From: Actinophytocola sp.
GTDB lineage: Bacteria; Actinomycetota; Actinomycetes; Mycobacteriales; Pseudonocardiaceae
Assembly (NCBI GenBank): GCA_009377395.1
Contig: WHUB01000003.1
Coordinates: 2,139-66,138, forward strand
DNA length: 64,000 nt
Direction of reading: 5' to 3'
Part shown: positions 50,706-59,493 of the stretch, one piece after another
How the letters are laid out: the number at the start of each line of letters is the position of its first letter
How positions within the stretch are numbered: the stretch's first letter is position 1
The notes under the pieces: generated by a model
What the model was told of the DNA's origin: nothing
What the model saw: the letters and a program-made list of their open reading frames with translations, nothing else
Databases searched by the model: none
Translations under genes and position numbers: made by a program

Positions 50706-50750
50706 CGATGTTGCCTGATGCCAAACATGTTTGTCGCCTTGCTCGTTCGC
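50702..50750 (+). pseudogene. VapC toxin stump, frameshifted and truncated
   Basis: GTG at 50702 overlaps the antitoxin stop (GTGA), the normal vapBC junction. It encodes MTMLPDA, the PIN-domain start with the first catalytic Asp, then an extra A in GCCAAACATG shifts the frame; the other frame continues NMFVALLVR, as VapC proteins do. Similarity ends after about 17 codons and DUF4235 begins at 50788. The remaining 110 or so residues of a PIN domain are absent. Confidence 0.65.
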
Positions 50751-50787
50751 GTGATTGGTCTCCGGCCGGGCCGGGTAACACCAGGTC

Positions 50788-51075
50788 ATGAGCAAACTGC
50801 TGTACAAGCCCCTCGGCATCGCGTTCGGCGCCCTCGGTGGCATCGCGGCCACCGCCGCGTTCAACCGGGTGTGGAAGCTCGCCACCGGCCAGGACGACGC
50901 CCCGAGCGCGACGGAACAGAACCGTAGCTGGGGTGAGGTGCTGTCGGCGGCCGCAATCCAGGGCGCCGTGTTCGGTTTCGTGAAGGCGCTCGCGGATCGC
51001 AGCGGCGCCGAAGGCTTCCGCAAGCTGACCGGCACCTGGCCCGGCGACGAGGGTCCCGAACAGCCGGAGGACTAA
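50788..51075 (+). CDS. DUF4235 small membrane protein
   Basis: 95 residues. MSKLLYKPLGIAFGALGGIAAT with one hydrophobic helix, then LSAAAIQGAVFGFVKALADR, matches DUF4235, a short actinobacterial family of unknown role. Possible membrane-associated protein. Its stop overlaps the stop of the convergent YihY gene by two bases (51073-51074). Confidence 0.88.
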   Translation: MSKLLYKPLGIAFGALGGIAATAAFNRVWKLATGQDDAPSATEQNRSWGEVLSAAAIQGAVFGFVKALADRSGAEGFRKLTGTWPGDEGPEQPED

Positions 51076-51974
51076 GGGCTGACCAGACCCCGCCGAGGGC
51101 GGCCCGCGGTCGGCATCTCCCGCCGGGCGCCACCCTCGGCCGATGACGTCTGCCGCTCGGACTCGAAGTTGATCTCGGCGCCGAGCAGCACGACGTACGA
51201 GGTCAGCAGCAACCACAGCAGCAGCACGATGACACCGGCCAGCGCGCCGTACGTGGCGCTGTAGCTGCCGAACAGGTTGACGTAGAGGCTGAAGGCGACG
51301 CTGCCGAGGATCCACAGCGCTGCGGCGATGACCGCCCCCGGCGTCAGCCAACGGAAGCGCTGCGCGTTGCGATCCGGCGCGACCTGATACAGCACCGCGA
51401 GCGCCGTCACGATCAACCCGACCAGCAGCACCAGCCGCAGCACGCCGGTGGTCGCCTGGGCCACGACGCCGAGCTTGAGCACGTTCATGACCGTCGGCAC
51501 CACGGCGACCAAAGCCACGCTGAGCAGCACGAACACGATGGCCCCTGCGGTGAGGAGTAGCGCGAGCGCGCGCAGCTTGACGGTGCCGCGCTCCTCCTGC
51601 TCGTCGTAGGCGATGTTGACCGCGGCCATCAGCTTCGACGTCCCGCTCGACGCGCTCCACAGCGCCAGCAGCACGGAGACGACGAAGCCGAAGGTCAGCG
51701 CGGCGCTGTTGCTGGCCGCGAGCGTGGTGAGCTGGTCGGTGACCAGTGCTCGCGCCTCGCCCGGCAGGGCGCCGGACAGCTGCGCCGTGACCTGCGCCGG
51801 GTCCGCGACGAGGCCGTACAGCGTGAGGGTGGCGATCAGCGCGGGGAAGATCGCTAGGAACGCGTAGAAAGCCGTCCCCGCCGCGAGCAGCCCGACGTTG
51901 TCGGCCTTGGCGTCCTTCATGCCCTGGCGCAGGAGCTGCCACCAGTCCTTGGGCGAGATGTCTGACAGCGTCAT
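51072..51974 (-). CDS. YihY/virulence factor BrkB-family membrane protein
   Basis: 300 residues from the ATG at 51974, about six transmembrane helices. N-terminal DNVGLLAAGTAFYAFLAIFP is the YihY hallmark, followed by LWSASSGTSKLMAAVNIAY and YSATYGALAGVIVLLLWL. Formerly called RNase BN by mistake; now seen as an envelope protein of uncertain function. A longer upstream reading has no support. Polar C-terminal tail of about 30 residues. Confidence 0.9.
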   Translation of the reverse strand: MTLSDISPKDWWQLLRQGMKDAKADNVGLLAAGTAFYAFLAIFPALIATLTLYGLVADPAQVTAQLSGALPGEARALVTDQLTTLAASNSAALTFGFVVSVLLALWSASSGTSKLMAAVNIAYDEQEERGTVKLRALALLLTAGAIVFVLLSVALVAVVPTVMNVLKLGVVAQATTGVLRLVLLVGLIVTALAVLYQVAPDRNAQRFRWLTPGAVIAAALWILGSVAFSLYVNLFGSYSATYGALAGVIVLLLWLLLTSYVVLLGAEINFESERQTSSAEGGARREMPTAGRPRRGLVSP

Positions 51975-52003
51975 GACCAGGAGATACCCGGCGCGAACCC
52001 GCT

Positions 52004-52474
52004 TCACACCCGACGCTGGCCGTGCAGATCCGAGCGGAACTCCTCGCTGGGGGAGACGACGATGACCGAGGCCCCGTCGGGCGACGGGTTCGCCCTGGTC
52101 AGCCTGGGATATCCGGAGAGGTAGGAGGGCAGCCAGGCGAGCAGCATCGCGATGAACGCGATCACCGCGATGATCGCGGACGCGTTCGCCGGCGGGTTGT
52201 CGATGGCGATCCGCACGGCGAGTGCGCTGAAGAACGACACCAACCCGCCGAAGAACAGCACCAAGGTCACGGCGAGCCACACCGTGCGGCTGCGCACGCA
52301 GCGCGGGCACAGCGGCCATCCCTTGACGGGCAGCCTGCCTGGCGCCCGCTTCACTCGCAGCGAGAAGTCCGCCTGCCTGACGGCGGGACGGCCGTGCCGC
52401 GAGCAGTGCGAAGGCAGCTTCTCCGGTCCCCGAACCAGCTCAGCAGGGAGCCTGATGCTCGGGACGGAGCGCAT
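52004..52474 (-). CDS. Two-span membrane protein with N-terminal Cys/His cluster
   Basis: 156 residues. GGAGGTGA lies 6 bases before the ATG. N-terminal region CSRHGRP then GWPLCPRC could chelate zinc. Two transmembrane helices (about 65-90 and 100-120) are followed by a cytoplasmic end, SPDGASVIVVSPSEEF. Family not recognised; similar small proteins occur in Pseudonocardiales (recollection only). 29 bases downstream of it starts the YihY gene. Confidence 0.7.
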   Translation of the reverse strand: MRSVPSIRLPAELVRGPEKLPSHCSRHGRPAVRQADFSLRVKRAPGRLPVKGWPLCPRCVRSRTVWLAVTLVLFFGGLVSFFSALAVRIAIDNPPANASAIIAVIAFIAMLLAWLPSYLSGYPRLTRANPSPDGASVIVVSPSEEFRSDLHGQRRV

Positions 52475-52562
52475 GCCGACTCACCTCCAGCCAGCGCCCG
52501 GCGACATCTCGGCTGCATCTTCGCAGCAAGGTAGCCGGGCCGCAGCGGCCAGCGCCGCGACC

Positions 52563-54002
52563 CTACGCGGCGGGCACCCAGTTGCCGTGGAACCCGGCGG
52601 GCACCCGCGTCGGCAGTCCGATGTTCGCGACGGTCTCCAGCGTCGCCGCGTCGAGCAGGGTGAGGTCGCTGCGGTCGGTGGCCTTGTCGTATACGAAGCC
52701 CATCAGCACGCCCTCGTCCTCGGCGGCGTCATCGGCGTGCGGGACGAACACGAACTCGCCGACCTCCTTGCCGCCTCCGAACGTGTGCGCCTCAGTCTTG
52801 CCCCGGGAGACGTCGTGCTTGAGCACGCTGTCGAACCAGTCGTTGTCGCGCATCGCGCTGGTGTAGGCGTAGCGGTGCTTGCGGCCGAGCAGGCGTTCAT
52901 CGATCCGGGGGAACTCCTGGTGGGCGTCGTGGATGCGCTCGGTTCGGACCTTGCCCGCCGTCAGGTCGACCACCCAGCGGTCGAGCACCGGCGGCGTCTC
53001 GCCGGGCCCATGCAGGTCCCGGTCGAACACGCGGTCAAAGCGCGGCACCTCGACCACGATGCCGTCGCCCTCGTCGTAGGCGTTGACCGGATGGAAGACG
53101 TAGCACGGGTCCACGTCGAACCACCGGACGTCACCGGACCCGCCGTCACGTGGCAGCACGCCGATCCGCGCCGGGTAGTTCGGATTCCAGCGGTACGGCA
53201 TCCGCATGTTCGGCTTGAGCTGCCGGGACGCCATGGCGGCCATCGGGTCGGGGATGCGGCGGTCGCCGATGAGCGCCGAGAGCATCAGCCGTGCCGCGCC
53301 GCGCAGGAACCGGGGCACCGATGCTTCGGCGGCGAGACCGGTGTCGAAGGTGACCGGTAGATCGTAGATCAGCACGTGCTTCTCGGTCAGCGAGAAGTTG
53401 TGCATCATCGGGCTGCCCGACACCTCGATGTCGACCGCGCGCCGAACCCGCGCGTCCCGGTCGAGCACGGTGTACTGCACCCGGTTGCCCCAGCCGAAGT
53501 AGTACGACACCGCGTGCAGTTCGCCGGTGACGGGGTCGCGCTGCGGGTGCGCGGTGTACGCGCCGGGCAGCGTGCCGTCGAAGTCGCACGGCCCGACGCT
53601 GGCCAGCTCCTCGGTCAGCTCGAACACCGGTGCGCCGCCCTCGACCAGCGCGAACGTCCGCCCGGCGTGGCCGATGACGCTGGTGTTGGTCGCCAGGTCC
53701 ATGCCGGTCGTGGTTCGTTTCCCGTGGCGCGGCTCGCCGAGCGCGTCCGCGACAGGTCCATTGCGGACCCAGCGGTTGCGGTACCACTCGGCCTTGCCGT
53801 CGCGGATGCGGATGCCGTGCACCATGCCGTCGCCGAGGAACCAGTTGTAGGTCGCCGGGTCGATCTCGCCGATCGGGTTCGGCCCGTTGCGCAGGTACCT
53901 GCCGTCGAGGTGTCGCGGGATGGTGCCGGTCACCGGCAGGTCGGTGACGGTGTGCTCGGTGCCGATCGGGGCGAAGTTGCCCTCAAGATACGGATTGGTC
54001 AT
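52563..54002 (-). CDS. Carotenoid cleavage oxygenase family protein
   Basis: 479 residues, RPE65/CCD seven-bladed propeller. Four candidate Fe(II) His ligands are in AYTAHPQRD, MMHNFSLTEKH, VFHPVNAYDEGD and the C-terminal GFHGNW. RYLRNGPNP and WFLGDGMVHGIR are the N-terminal hallmarks. Oxidative cleavage of a carotenoid, apocarotenoid or stilbene/phenylpropene double bond; substrate undetermined. AGGAGG upstream of the ATG. Divergent from a TetR gene with shared palindromes. Confidence 0.92.
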   Translation of the reverse strand: MTNPYLEGNFAPIGTEHTVTDLPVTGTIPRHLDGRYLRNGPNPIGEIDPATYNWFLGDGMVHGIRIRDGKAEWYRNRWVRNGPVADALGEPRHGKRTTTGMDLATNTSVIGHAGRTFALVEGGAPVFELTEELASVGPCDFDGTLPGAYTAHPQRDPVTGELHAVSYYFGWGNRVQYTVLDRDARVRRAVDIEVSGSPMMHNFSLTEKHVLIYDLPVTFDTGLAAEASVPRFLRGAARLMLSALIGDRRIPDPMAAMASRQLKPNMRMPYRWNPNYPARIGVLPRDGGSGDVRWFDVDPCYVFHPVNAYDEGDGIVVEVPRFDRVFDRDLHGPGETPPVLDRWVVDLTAGKVRTERIHDAHQEFPRIDERLLGRKHRYAYTSAMRDNDWFDSVLKHDVSRGKTEAHTFGGGKEVGEFVFVPHADDAAEDEGVLMGFVYDKATDRSDLTLLDAATLETVANIGLPTRVPAGFHGNWVPAA

Positions 54003-54015
54003 GACGTGACCTCCT

Positions 54016-54051
54016 ATAACGTTGTTATGTACAGAGGTATAACACAGTTAT
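54016..54051. promoter_or_regulatory. Two ATAAC-N3-GTTAT palindromes
   Basis: ATAACGTTGTTAT (54016-54028) and ATAACACAGTTAT (54039-54051) are identical in their 5-bp arms, with centres 23 bp apart, inside the 55-base gap between the oxygenase and TetR starts. The expected operator of the TetR protein, overlapping both promoters. Confidence 0.85.
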
Positions 54052-54057
54052 GACAGG

Positions 54058-54735
54058 ATGGTCAATATGACCGAGGCAGCGAAGGACACGGTGCGGCAGC
54101 GCCTGCTCGACGCGGCGGTGCGCAAGCTGGAGAGCAATGGGCCGGAGTCGCTCCAGGCGCGCCCGCTGGCTGCCGAGGTCAACGCCTCGACGATGGCCGT
54201 ATACACGCACTTCGGCGGCATGCCGCAGCTGCTGGACGAGGTGACGCGGGAGGGGTTCGCACGGTTCGACGCCGAGCTGGCGGGCGTGCCGCACAGCGGC
54301 GACAGCCTGGTCGACCTGCTCGCGCTCGGGCTGGCGTACCGGCAGTTCGCCTTACAGAACCCGCAGCTCTACCGGCTCATGTTCGGGCTGACCACGCCGG
54401 GCACGCGGCGCGCCAAGGAACGCGACCTCACCACGGACGGCAGTCCGTCGACGCTGAGCGAAGGCGTCAGCGCGTTCAACCACCTCGTCGGCGCGGTGGC
54501 GAAGGCAGTGGAGTCGGGCCGCATCCACGCCGAGGATCCGGTGGCCGTCGCGGGGCAGATCTGGAGCGCGACGCACGGTTACGTGCTGCTCGAGATCGCC
54601 GGCGTCTTCGGACGGGAGGGCCACGGCCTCGTCACGACGCTGCGGCCGATGATCATCAATCTGCTGGTCGGCCTCGGCGCGAGCCGGGAGGACGTCGAGG
54701 CGTCGATGGCACGGATGTCCGGTGCCGGACGGTGA
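54058..54735 (+). CDS. TetR-family regulator divergent from the carotenoid oxygenase
   Basis: 225 residues (an ATG at 54067 is an alternative). HTH at about 12-60 (LAAEVNASTMAVYTHFGGM) and a TetR_C-type helical domain (about 85-210; YRLMFGLTTPG, IWSATHGYVLLEIAG) shared with regulators such as those annotated WHG-domain. Probably represses the oxygenase through the two palindromes that precede it. Ends with a short polar tail. Confidence 0.9.
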   Translation: MVNMTEAAKDTVRQRLLDAAVRKLESNGPESLQARPLAAEVNASTMAVYTHFGGMPQLLDEVTREGFARFDAELAGVPHSGDSLVDLLALGLAYRQFALQNPQLYRLMFGLTTPGTRRAKERDLTTDGSPSTLSEGVSAFNHLVGAVAKAVESGRIHAEDPVAVAGQIWSATHGYVLLEIAGVFGREGHGLVTTLRPMIINLLVGLGASREDVEASMARMSGAGR

Positions 54736-54880
54736 CGGGCACGCCTAATTTTGATGTCCATCCGCGCCGTAGGATGTGAGTGAACTACCCGTTGCGTTTT
54801 CGCGAACTCCCGCCGAAGCTCATCCGTTCGAGCAGCCCCCTTCACGGGGTTCTTAGCCAACGGTCCGTAGGGTTGGCGCG

Positions 54881-55420
54881 ATGACTTCACAGACCAAAAC
54901 CAGCAGCGACACAACGGACGAAACGTCCGAGTCCCTAGAAGCAGCCGAGACAGCCACGGACGACACCGCCGACGTCGAGACCGACGCCGTCCCGGCTGCG
55001 GACAGCAAGGCGAAGTCGCCGGGGTCCGGTGTGCTCGGCGGTGCGGTGGCGATCGTCAGCTCCGCAGTGGGGCTGGCCTCGATCACCGGCACGTCGATCG
55101 GGGACAAGCTCCAGGCGCGCCAGGAGATCATCGGCCAGCTGCAGGCGGGCAGTGGCGGCGGTGACCAGATCGAGCTCGCGTACGGCGCGCCGTGGGATGC
55201 GGTGGCGGTCGTCAACGCCGTCTTCGGGGCGATCGCCATCATCCTCGGCGGCCTGGTGCTCGCCGCGTACGCGGGGAAGTCGGACTCCCGGGCGTGGGTG
55301 AAGGTGGTCGCCCTCGCGGGCGCGCTGCTCGGCGTGCTCGGTCTCGGTATCGCGGGCGCCATGTACCTCGACCTGTTCGGGTCGCAACCCACGATGCCTG
55401 CCATGCCGGGGATGGGCTGA
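54881..55420 (+). CDS. Membrane protein with acidic Thr/Asp-rich N-terminus
   Basis: 179 residues. The first 50 are disordered, acidic and rich in Thr/Glu/Asp. Three hydrophobic segments follow (about 52-70, 110-132 and 140-165). The tail is PTMPAMPGMG. No family recognised. TAGGGT (54868-54873) ends exactly 7 bases before the ATG and no ribosome binding site is present, so leaderless. A clear intrinsic terminator follows. Confidence 0.75.
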   Translation: MTSQTKTSSDTTDETSESLEAAETATDDTADVETDAVPAADSKAKSPGSGVLGGAVAIVSSAVGLASITGTSIGDKLQARQEIIGQLQAGSGGGDQIELAYGAPWDAVAVVNAVFGAIAIILGGLVLAAYAGKSDSRAWVKVVALAGALLGVLGLGIAGAMYLDLFGSQPTMPAMPGMG

Positions 55421-55437
55421 GACACCGCACCGTTCCG

Positions 55438-55474
55438 AGGGCCGGAGTCGCCACGCGCGGTTCCGGCCCTTTTT
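55438..55474 (+). terminator. Rho-independent terminator
   Basis: AGGGCCGGA (55438-55446) pairs with TCCGGCCCT (55462-55470), a 9-bp stem with a 15-base loop, followed by TTTTT (55470-55474). It lies 18 bases after the membrane-protein stop. Only the plus-strand orientation has a U-tract; the convergent gene ends just beyond it. Confidence 0.85.
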
Positions 55475-55478
55475 GCGT

Positions 55479-56885
55479 TCACCCGAGGGCGCGGTCGGCT
55501 TCGAGCAGCCGCAGCCACACCTCGCTGAGCGTGGGGAACGCCGGGACGGCGTGCCAGAGCGTGTCCATCGGCACCTCGCCGACGATGGCGATCGTCGCGG
55601 CGTGCACCAGCTCGCCGACGGCGGGGCCGACGAAGGTCGCGCCGACGACGACGCGGTGGGTCTGGTCGATCACGAGCTGCGCGGTGCCGGAGACCCCCTT
55701 GCCGTGCAGCGCGCCCGCCGCCACGTCGCCGATGTCGTAGTGCACGGTGCGCACGTCGATGCCGGCGTCCCTGGCCTGCTGCTCGGTCTTGCCGACGGCA
55801 GCGACCTGCGGGTCGGTGAACACGACGCGGGGGACGGCCCGGTTGTCCGCCCACGCCGTGACGTCGCGCCCCGCGATGATGTCGCCGACCAGTCGCGCCT
55901 GGTACTTGCCCTGGTGAGTCAGCAGCGCCCGGCCGTTGACGTCGCCCGCCGCGTACAGCCAGCCGCCGTCGACGTCGGCGACCCGGAGCCGGTCGTCCAC
56001 CTCGAGATAGCGGCCCGGGGTGAGCCCGACGGTGTCGACGCCGATGTCGTCGGTGCGCGCCTGCCTGCCGACGGCGACCACGAGCTCGTCGCCGACCAGC
56101 TCGGTGCCGTCGTCCAGGGTGAGCGTGACCGGCGCGTCGGCTGACTCCCGGGTCGCCTTGGTCGCCTTCGCCCCGGTGAGTACCCGGATTCCCTCGTCGG
56201 CGAATGCCTCGGCGACCTCGGCGCCGACGAAGGGTTCCTCGTTCGCGAGCAGCCGATCGCCCATCTCGACGATGGTGACCTCCTCGGCGCCCAGCCTGCG
56301 GTACGCCTGCGCCATCTCGACGCCGACCACGCCGCCGCCGAGCACGAGCAGCCGCGCCGGCACCTGCTTGGCCGAGGTGACGTCCCGGTTGTCCCAAGTG
56401 GCGATGTCGCGCAGACCCTCGATCGGCGGTACGGCGGCGGTCGACCCGGTGGCCACCACCACGGCCGTGCGGGCGGTCAGCGTGATCCGGTCGCCGCTGT
56501 CGGTGTCCACCTCGACGGTGCGGTCGCCGGCGAGCCGTCCGTGGCCGCGCACCAGGCCGACGTCGACGCTGGCCAGCCATTCCGCCTGGCCGTCGTCGTT
56601 CCATTCGCTGGCGAACTTGTCCCTGCTACGCAGCGCCTTGTCGACGTCGATGGTGCCGGTGACCGCCGAGGCCGCCGCGGGCACCCGGCGCGCGGCGGCC
56701 AGGACCTCGCCGGGCCGCAGCAGCGCCTTGCTCGGCATGCACGCCCAGTACGAGCACTCGCCGCCGACCAGCTGGCTCTCCACCAGCGCGACGCTCAGGC
56801 CGTTCTCGCGGGCATAGCCCGCGGCATTCTCGCCGGTCGATCCGCCGCCGATGACGATCACGTCGTACTGCCGCTGCTCTGCCAT
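55479..56885 (-). CDS. Pyridine nucleotide-disulfide oxidoreductase, Lpd/MerA-like
   Basis: 468 residues from the ATG at 56885 with GGAGG upstream; an earlier in-frame start at 56948 lacks support. FAD motif VIGGGSTGENAA, redox-active pair in GGECSYWACMPSKALL, NAD(P) motif LGGGVVGVEMA, and YAAGDVNGRALLT. The dimerisation domain ends FPTLSEVWLRLLE; the position of the usual HAHPT His-Glu pair is replaced by HAVPAFPTLSE, so it is not a standard dihydrolipoamide dehydrogenase. Role unknown. Confidence 0.85.
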   Translation of the reverse strand: MAEQRQYDVIVIGGGSTGENAAGYARENGLSVALVESQLVGGECSYWACMPSKALLRPGEVLAAARRVPAAASAVTGTIDVDKALRSRDKFASEWNDDGQAEWLASVDVGLVRGHGRLAGDRTVEVDTDSGDRITLTARTAVVVATGSTAAVPPIEGLRDIATWDNRDVTSAKQVPARLLVLGGGVVGVEMAQAYRRLGAEEVTIVEMGDRLLANEEPFVGAEVAEAFADEGIRVLTGAKATKATRESADAPVTLTLDDGTELVGDELVVAVGRQARTDDIGVDTVGLTPGRYLEVDDRLRVADVDGGWLYAAGDVNGRALLTHQGKYQARLVGDIIAGRDVTAWADNRAVPRVVFTDPQVAAVGKTEQQARDAGIDVRTVHYDIGDVAAGALHGKGVSGTAQLVIDQTHRVVVGATFVGPAVGELVHAATIAIVGEVPMDTLWHAVPAFPTLSEVWLRLLEADRALG

Positions 56886-56975
56886 GCTGTCCTCCGGTGG
56901 TGTGTACTGGGATAACACCACCCTGATACCCGGCATTCCGGGCGGCAAATCGTGGCCTCGGCGGCTGACCGCGCC

Positions 56976-57239
56976 TCAGTCCGCTTCGACGGGCACCTGG
57001 ATGGGCCGGAGCTTCACCCAGGTGAAGAACACGGCCGAGGCCGCGGCGAGTGCGATTCCGGTCCAGAGGTTGAGGTTGGTGCCTCCGGCTTTGGCGAGGT
57101 CCTGCTCGCTGGTGCCGACGAGGCCGGTGAGGGTGAGCACGATGCCGTAGATTCCCATCAGCAGGCCGATGATGCTGCGGACGTCGAACACACCGGCTCG
57201 CTGGCCGCCGGATCGCGCGGCTTGTTGTTCCATGGACAT
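56976..57239 (-). CDS. Small two-span membrane protein coupled to the SSS symporter
   Basis: 87 residues, two transmembrane helices (about 20-42 and 55-75). FDVRSIIGLLMGIYGIVLT resembles small partners annotated next to sodium:solute symporters in actinomycetes. GAAGGAG precedes the ATG. 16 bases after the symporter stop, so in the same operon. Accessory subunit is inference from position. Confidence 0.78.
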   Translation of the reverse strand: MSMEQQAARSGGQRAGVFDVRSIIGLLMGIYGIVLTLTGLVGTSEQDLAKAGGTNLNLWTGIALAAASAVFFTWVKLRPIQVPVEAD

Positions 57240-57255
57240 GGGTGGTCTCCTTCGT

Positions 57256-58938
57256 TCAGCCGAAGACGAGGTTGAGGCCGATCACCAGCACCAGCGCGAT
57301 GCTGGCCAGGATCCCGGGTTTTTGGTACCAGGCTTCGTGGGCGTCGCGCGGATCGTGGAAGGTCTCCTTGGGTGTCAGCGAGTACACCAGGCCGACCAGC
57401 TCGCGGTCCGGTTTGGACTGGGTGGCCAGGGTGACGACGTAGGAGATGACGATGTCGACGACGAACGCGACGCCGGCAGCGACGAAGCTCGCCCCCTGAC
57501 CGCTGAGCGGGAGGATGCTCAGCGAGAACGCGCCGAGTGCGTCCTCGCTGAGCACCGCGATGACGATCGCGGTGAGCGTGCCGAACACCAGGCCGACCCA
57601 GCCGGCCGTGGGTGTCATCCGCTTCCAGAACATGCCGAGGATGAACGTGGCGAACAGCGGTGCGTTGAAGAACGAGAACAGCAGCTGCAGGTAGTCCATC
57701 AGGTTGGAGTACTGCGACGCGATGAGCGCGGTGCCCATGGCCGCGATGGTGGCGATGATCGTGATGGTGCGGCCGATGCCCAGGTAGTAGCCGTCCTCGC
57801 GGTCCTTGACGACGTAGGCCTGCCAGATGTCGTAGCTGAACACGGTGTTGAACGAGCTGATGTTGGCCGCCATGCCCGCCATGAACGACGCCAGCAGCCC
57901 GGCGATCGCCAGCCCGAGCATGCCGTTGGGGAGCAGGTCGCGCATCAGGTACAGCAGCGAGTTGTTGAAGTCGAAGTTCCCGGACGCCTTGCCCTGCCGG
58001 ACCGCGGGCACGAGCACGGTGGCGAGCATGCCGGGCACGATCACGATGAACGGCACGAACATCTTCGGGAACGCGCCGACGATCGGCGTCCGCCGGGCGT
58101 GGTTCATGCTCTTGGACGCCATCGCCCGCTGCACCTCGACGAAGTTCGTCGTCCAGTAGCCGAACGACAGCACGAAGCCCAGGCCGAACACCAGCCCGAT
58201 CGCGGTCAGCACGGACGAGTCGAAGCCGACCAGCTCGTTGCCCGGCCACGCCGACATCTGCTCGGGGCTGCTGATCCGGTTCGCCAGACCGCTCCAGCCA
58301 CCTGCCTGGTTCAGCGCGATGATCGTCAGCGGCGTCAGCGCCGCCACGATCACGAAGAACTGCAACACCTCGTTGTAGATCGCGGCGGACAGCCCGCCGA
58401 GGGTGATGTAGGCCAGCACGATCAGCCCGGCCACGATCAGCGCGACCACCAGCGGCCAGCCGAGCAGCACCTCCACGATCTTGGCCAGCAGGAACAGGTT
58501 GATGCCCGCGATCAGCACCTGCGCGACGGCGAAGCTGATCGCGTTGACCAGATGCGCGCCGGGGCCGAACCGGCGCAGCATGAACTCCGGCACGCTGCGC
58601 ACCTTCGAGCCGTAGTAGAACGGCATCATCACGATGCCGAGAAACAGCATCGCCGGGATCGCGCCGATCCAGAAGTAGTGCATGGTGGGCATGCCGTACT
58701 CCGCGCCGGTCGCGCTCATACCCATGATCTCGATCGCGCCGAGATTCGCCGAGATGAACGCCAGCCCGGTGATCCAGGCGGGCAACGACCGTCCGGACAG
58801 GAAGAAGTCCAGACTGCTCGAAATGGCCCGGCGGGCCAGGTACCCGATGCCGAGCACGAACACGAAATACAACGCGATGATCACGTAGTCGACCGCACCC
58901 GCGTCCAGGCGCAGATCGGATCCTTGGGCTAGTAGCAC
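57256..58938 (-). CDS. Sodium:solute symporter (SSS family)
   Basis: 560 residues from a GTG at 58938 with GGGGGTGAG upstream. About 13-14 transmembrane helices. SSS hallmarks: FFLSGRSLPAWITGLAFISAN at helix 1, GLSAAIYNEVLQFF and GLLASFMAGMAANISSFNTV. The last marks the sugar-type branch (SGLT/YidK-like). Na+-driven uptake of a sugar or similar polar solute; the fructose PTS nearby is a separate system. C-terminal YQKPGILASIALVLVIGLNLVFG forms the last helix. Confidence 0.9.
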   Translation of the reverse strand: MLLAQGSDLRLDAGAVDYVIIALYFVFVLGIGYLARRAISSSLDFFLSGRSLPAWITGLAFISANLGAIEIMGMSATGAEYGMPTMHYFWIGAIPAMLFLGIVMMPFYYGSKVRSVPEFMLRRFGPGAHLVNAISFAVAQVLIAGINLFLLAKIVEVLLGWPLVVALIVAGLIVLAYITLGGLSAAIYNEVLQFFVIVAALTPLTIIALNQAGGWSGLANRISSPEQMSAWPGNELVGFDSSVLTAIGLVFGLGFVLSFGYWTTNFVEVQRAMASKSMNHARRTPIVGAFPKMFVPFIVIVPGMLATVLVPAVRQGKASGNFDFNNSLLYLMRDLLPNGMLGLAIAGLLASFMAGMAANISSFNTVFSYDIWQAYVVKDREDGYYLGIGRTITIIATIAAMGTALIASQYSNLMDYLQLLFSFFNAPLFATFILGMFWKRMTPTAGWVGLVFGTLTAIVIAVLSEDALGAFSLSILPLSGQGASFVAAGVAFVVDIVISYVVTLATQSKPDRELVGLVYSLTPKETFHDPRDAHEAWYQKPGILASIALVLVIGLNLVFG

Positions 58939-59061
58939 GACTCACCCCCAGTGGTTTGCCCCGCGGGCTTGTCCTCGTCCGGGGCTTTCAGCCGGGGAAA
59001 CCTAGAAGGGATGACCATTGGGTGTCAACCGGGCGGGCTACGTCCATCCACTGTGGTGCGC

Positions 59062-59493
59062 TCAAACGAGCGGATTGCGTACCCGCAGCGCGCCGAACCG
59101 GCCGAAGTCGCGGTCGGCCGACCAGAGCTCGTGCGCGCCGTGTGTCAGGCAGAGCGCGGCGATGCGGGCGTCGTGCACCATCGGCCCCATCACCTTGGCG
59201 CCGCTGAGCAACGGCTTCAGCTCGGTCCAGTAGCCAGCCGACTCGCCGAGCAGCGTGAGCGTCGGCGAGGAAAGCCATGCCTCGATCTGCGCGATGGCCT
59301 GGTCCGGCGTGCTCGGCGGGTCGTAGATCTTCGGGTGGGTGGCGATGGCGAAGAACTCGTGCAGGCACGGCCACGGGATCGACCACGCGGAGCGTCCTTC
59401 GGCGAGCTGTGCGACGTGCCGTGCCGCCGGTTCGTTGAACTCGGAGTCGCGGCGATGCGCGTAGACCAGGATGTTCGTGTCGACCGCGATCAT
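59062..59493 (-). CDS. vapC: VapC-family PIN-domain toxin
   Basis: 143 residues. IAVDTNILVYAHRRDSEF carries the first catalytic Asp (residue 4), LHEFFAI the conserved Glu, MVHDARIAALCL the third acid, and LWSADRDFGRF the fourth. All four PIN acids are present, so the RNase is probably active. ATG overlaps the antitoxin stop (ATGA). Confidence 0.9.
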   Translation of the reverse strand: MIAVDTNILVYAHRRDSEFNEPAARHVAQLAEGRSAWSIPWPCLHEFFAIATHPKIYDPPSTPDQAIAQIEAWLSSPTLTLLGESAGYWTELKPLLSGAKVMGPMVHDARIAALCLTHGAHELWSADRDFGRFGALRVRNPLV

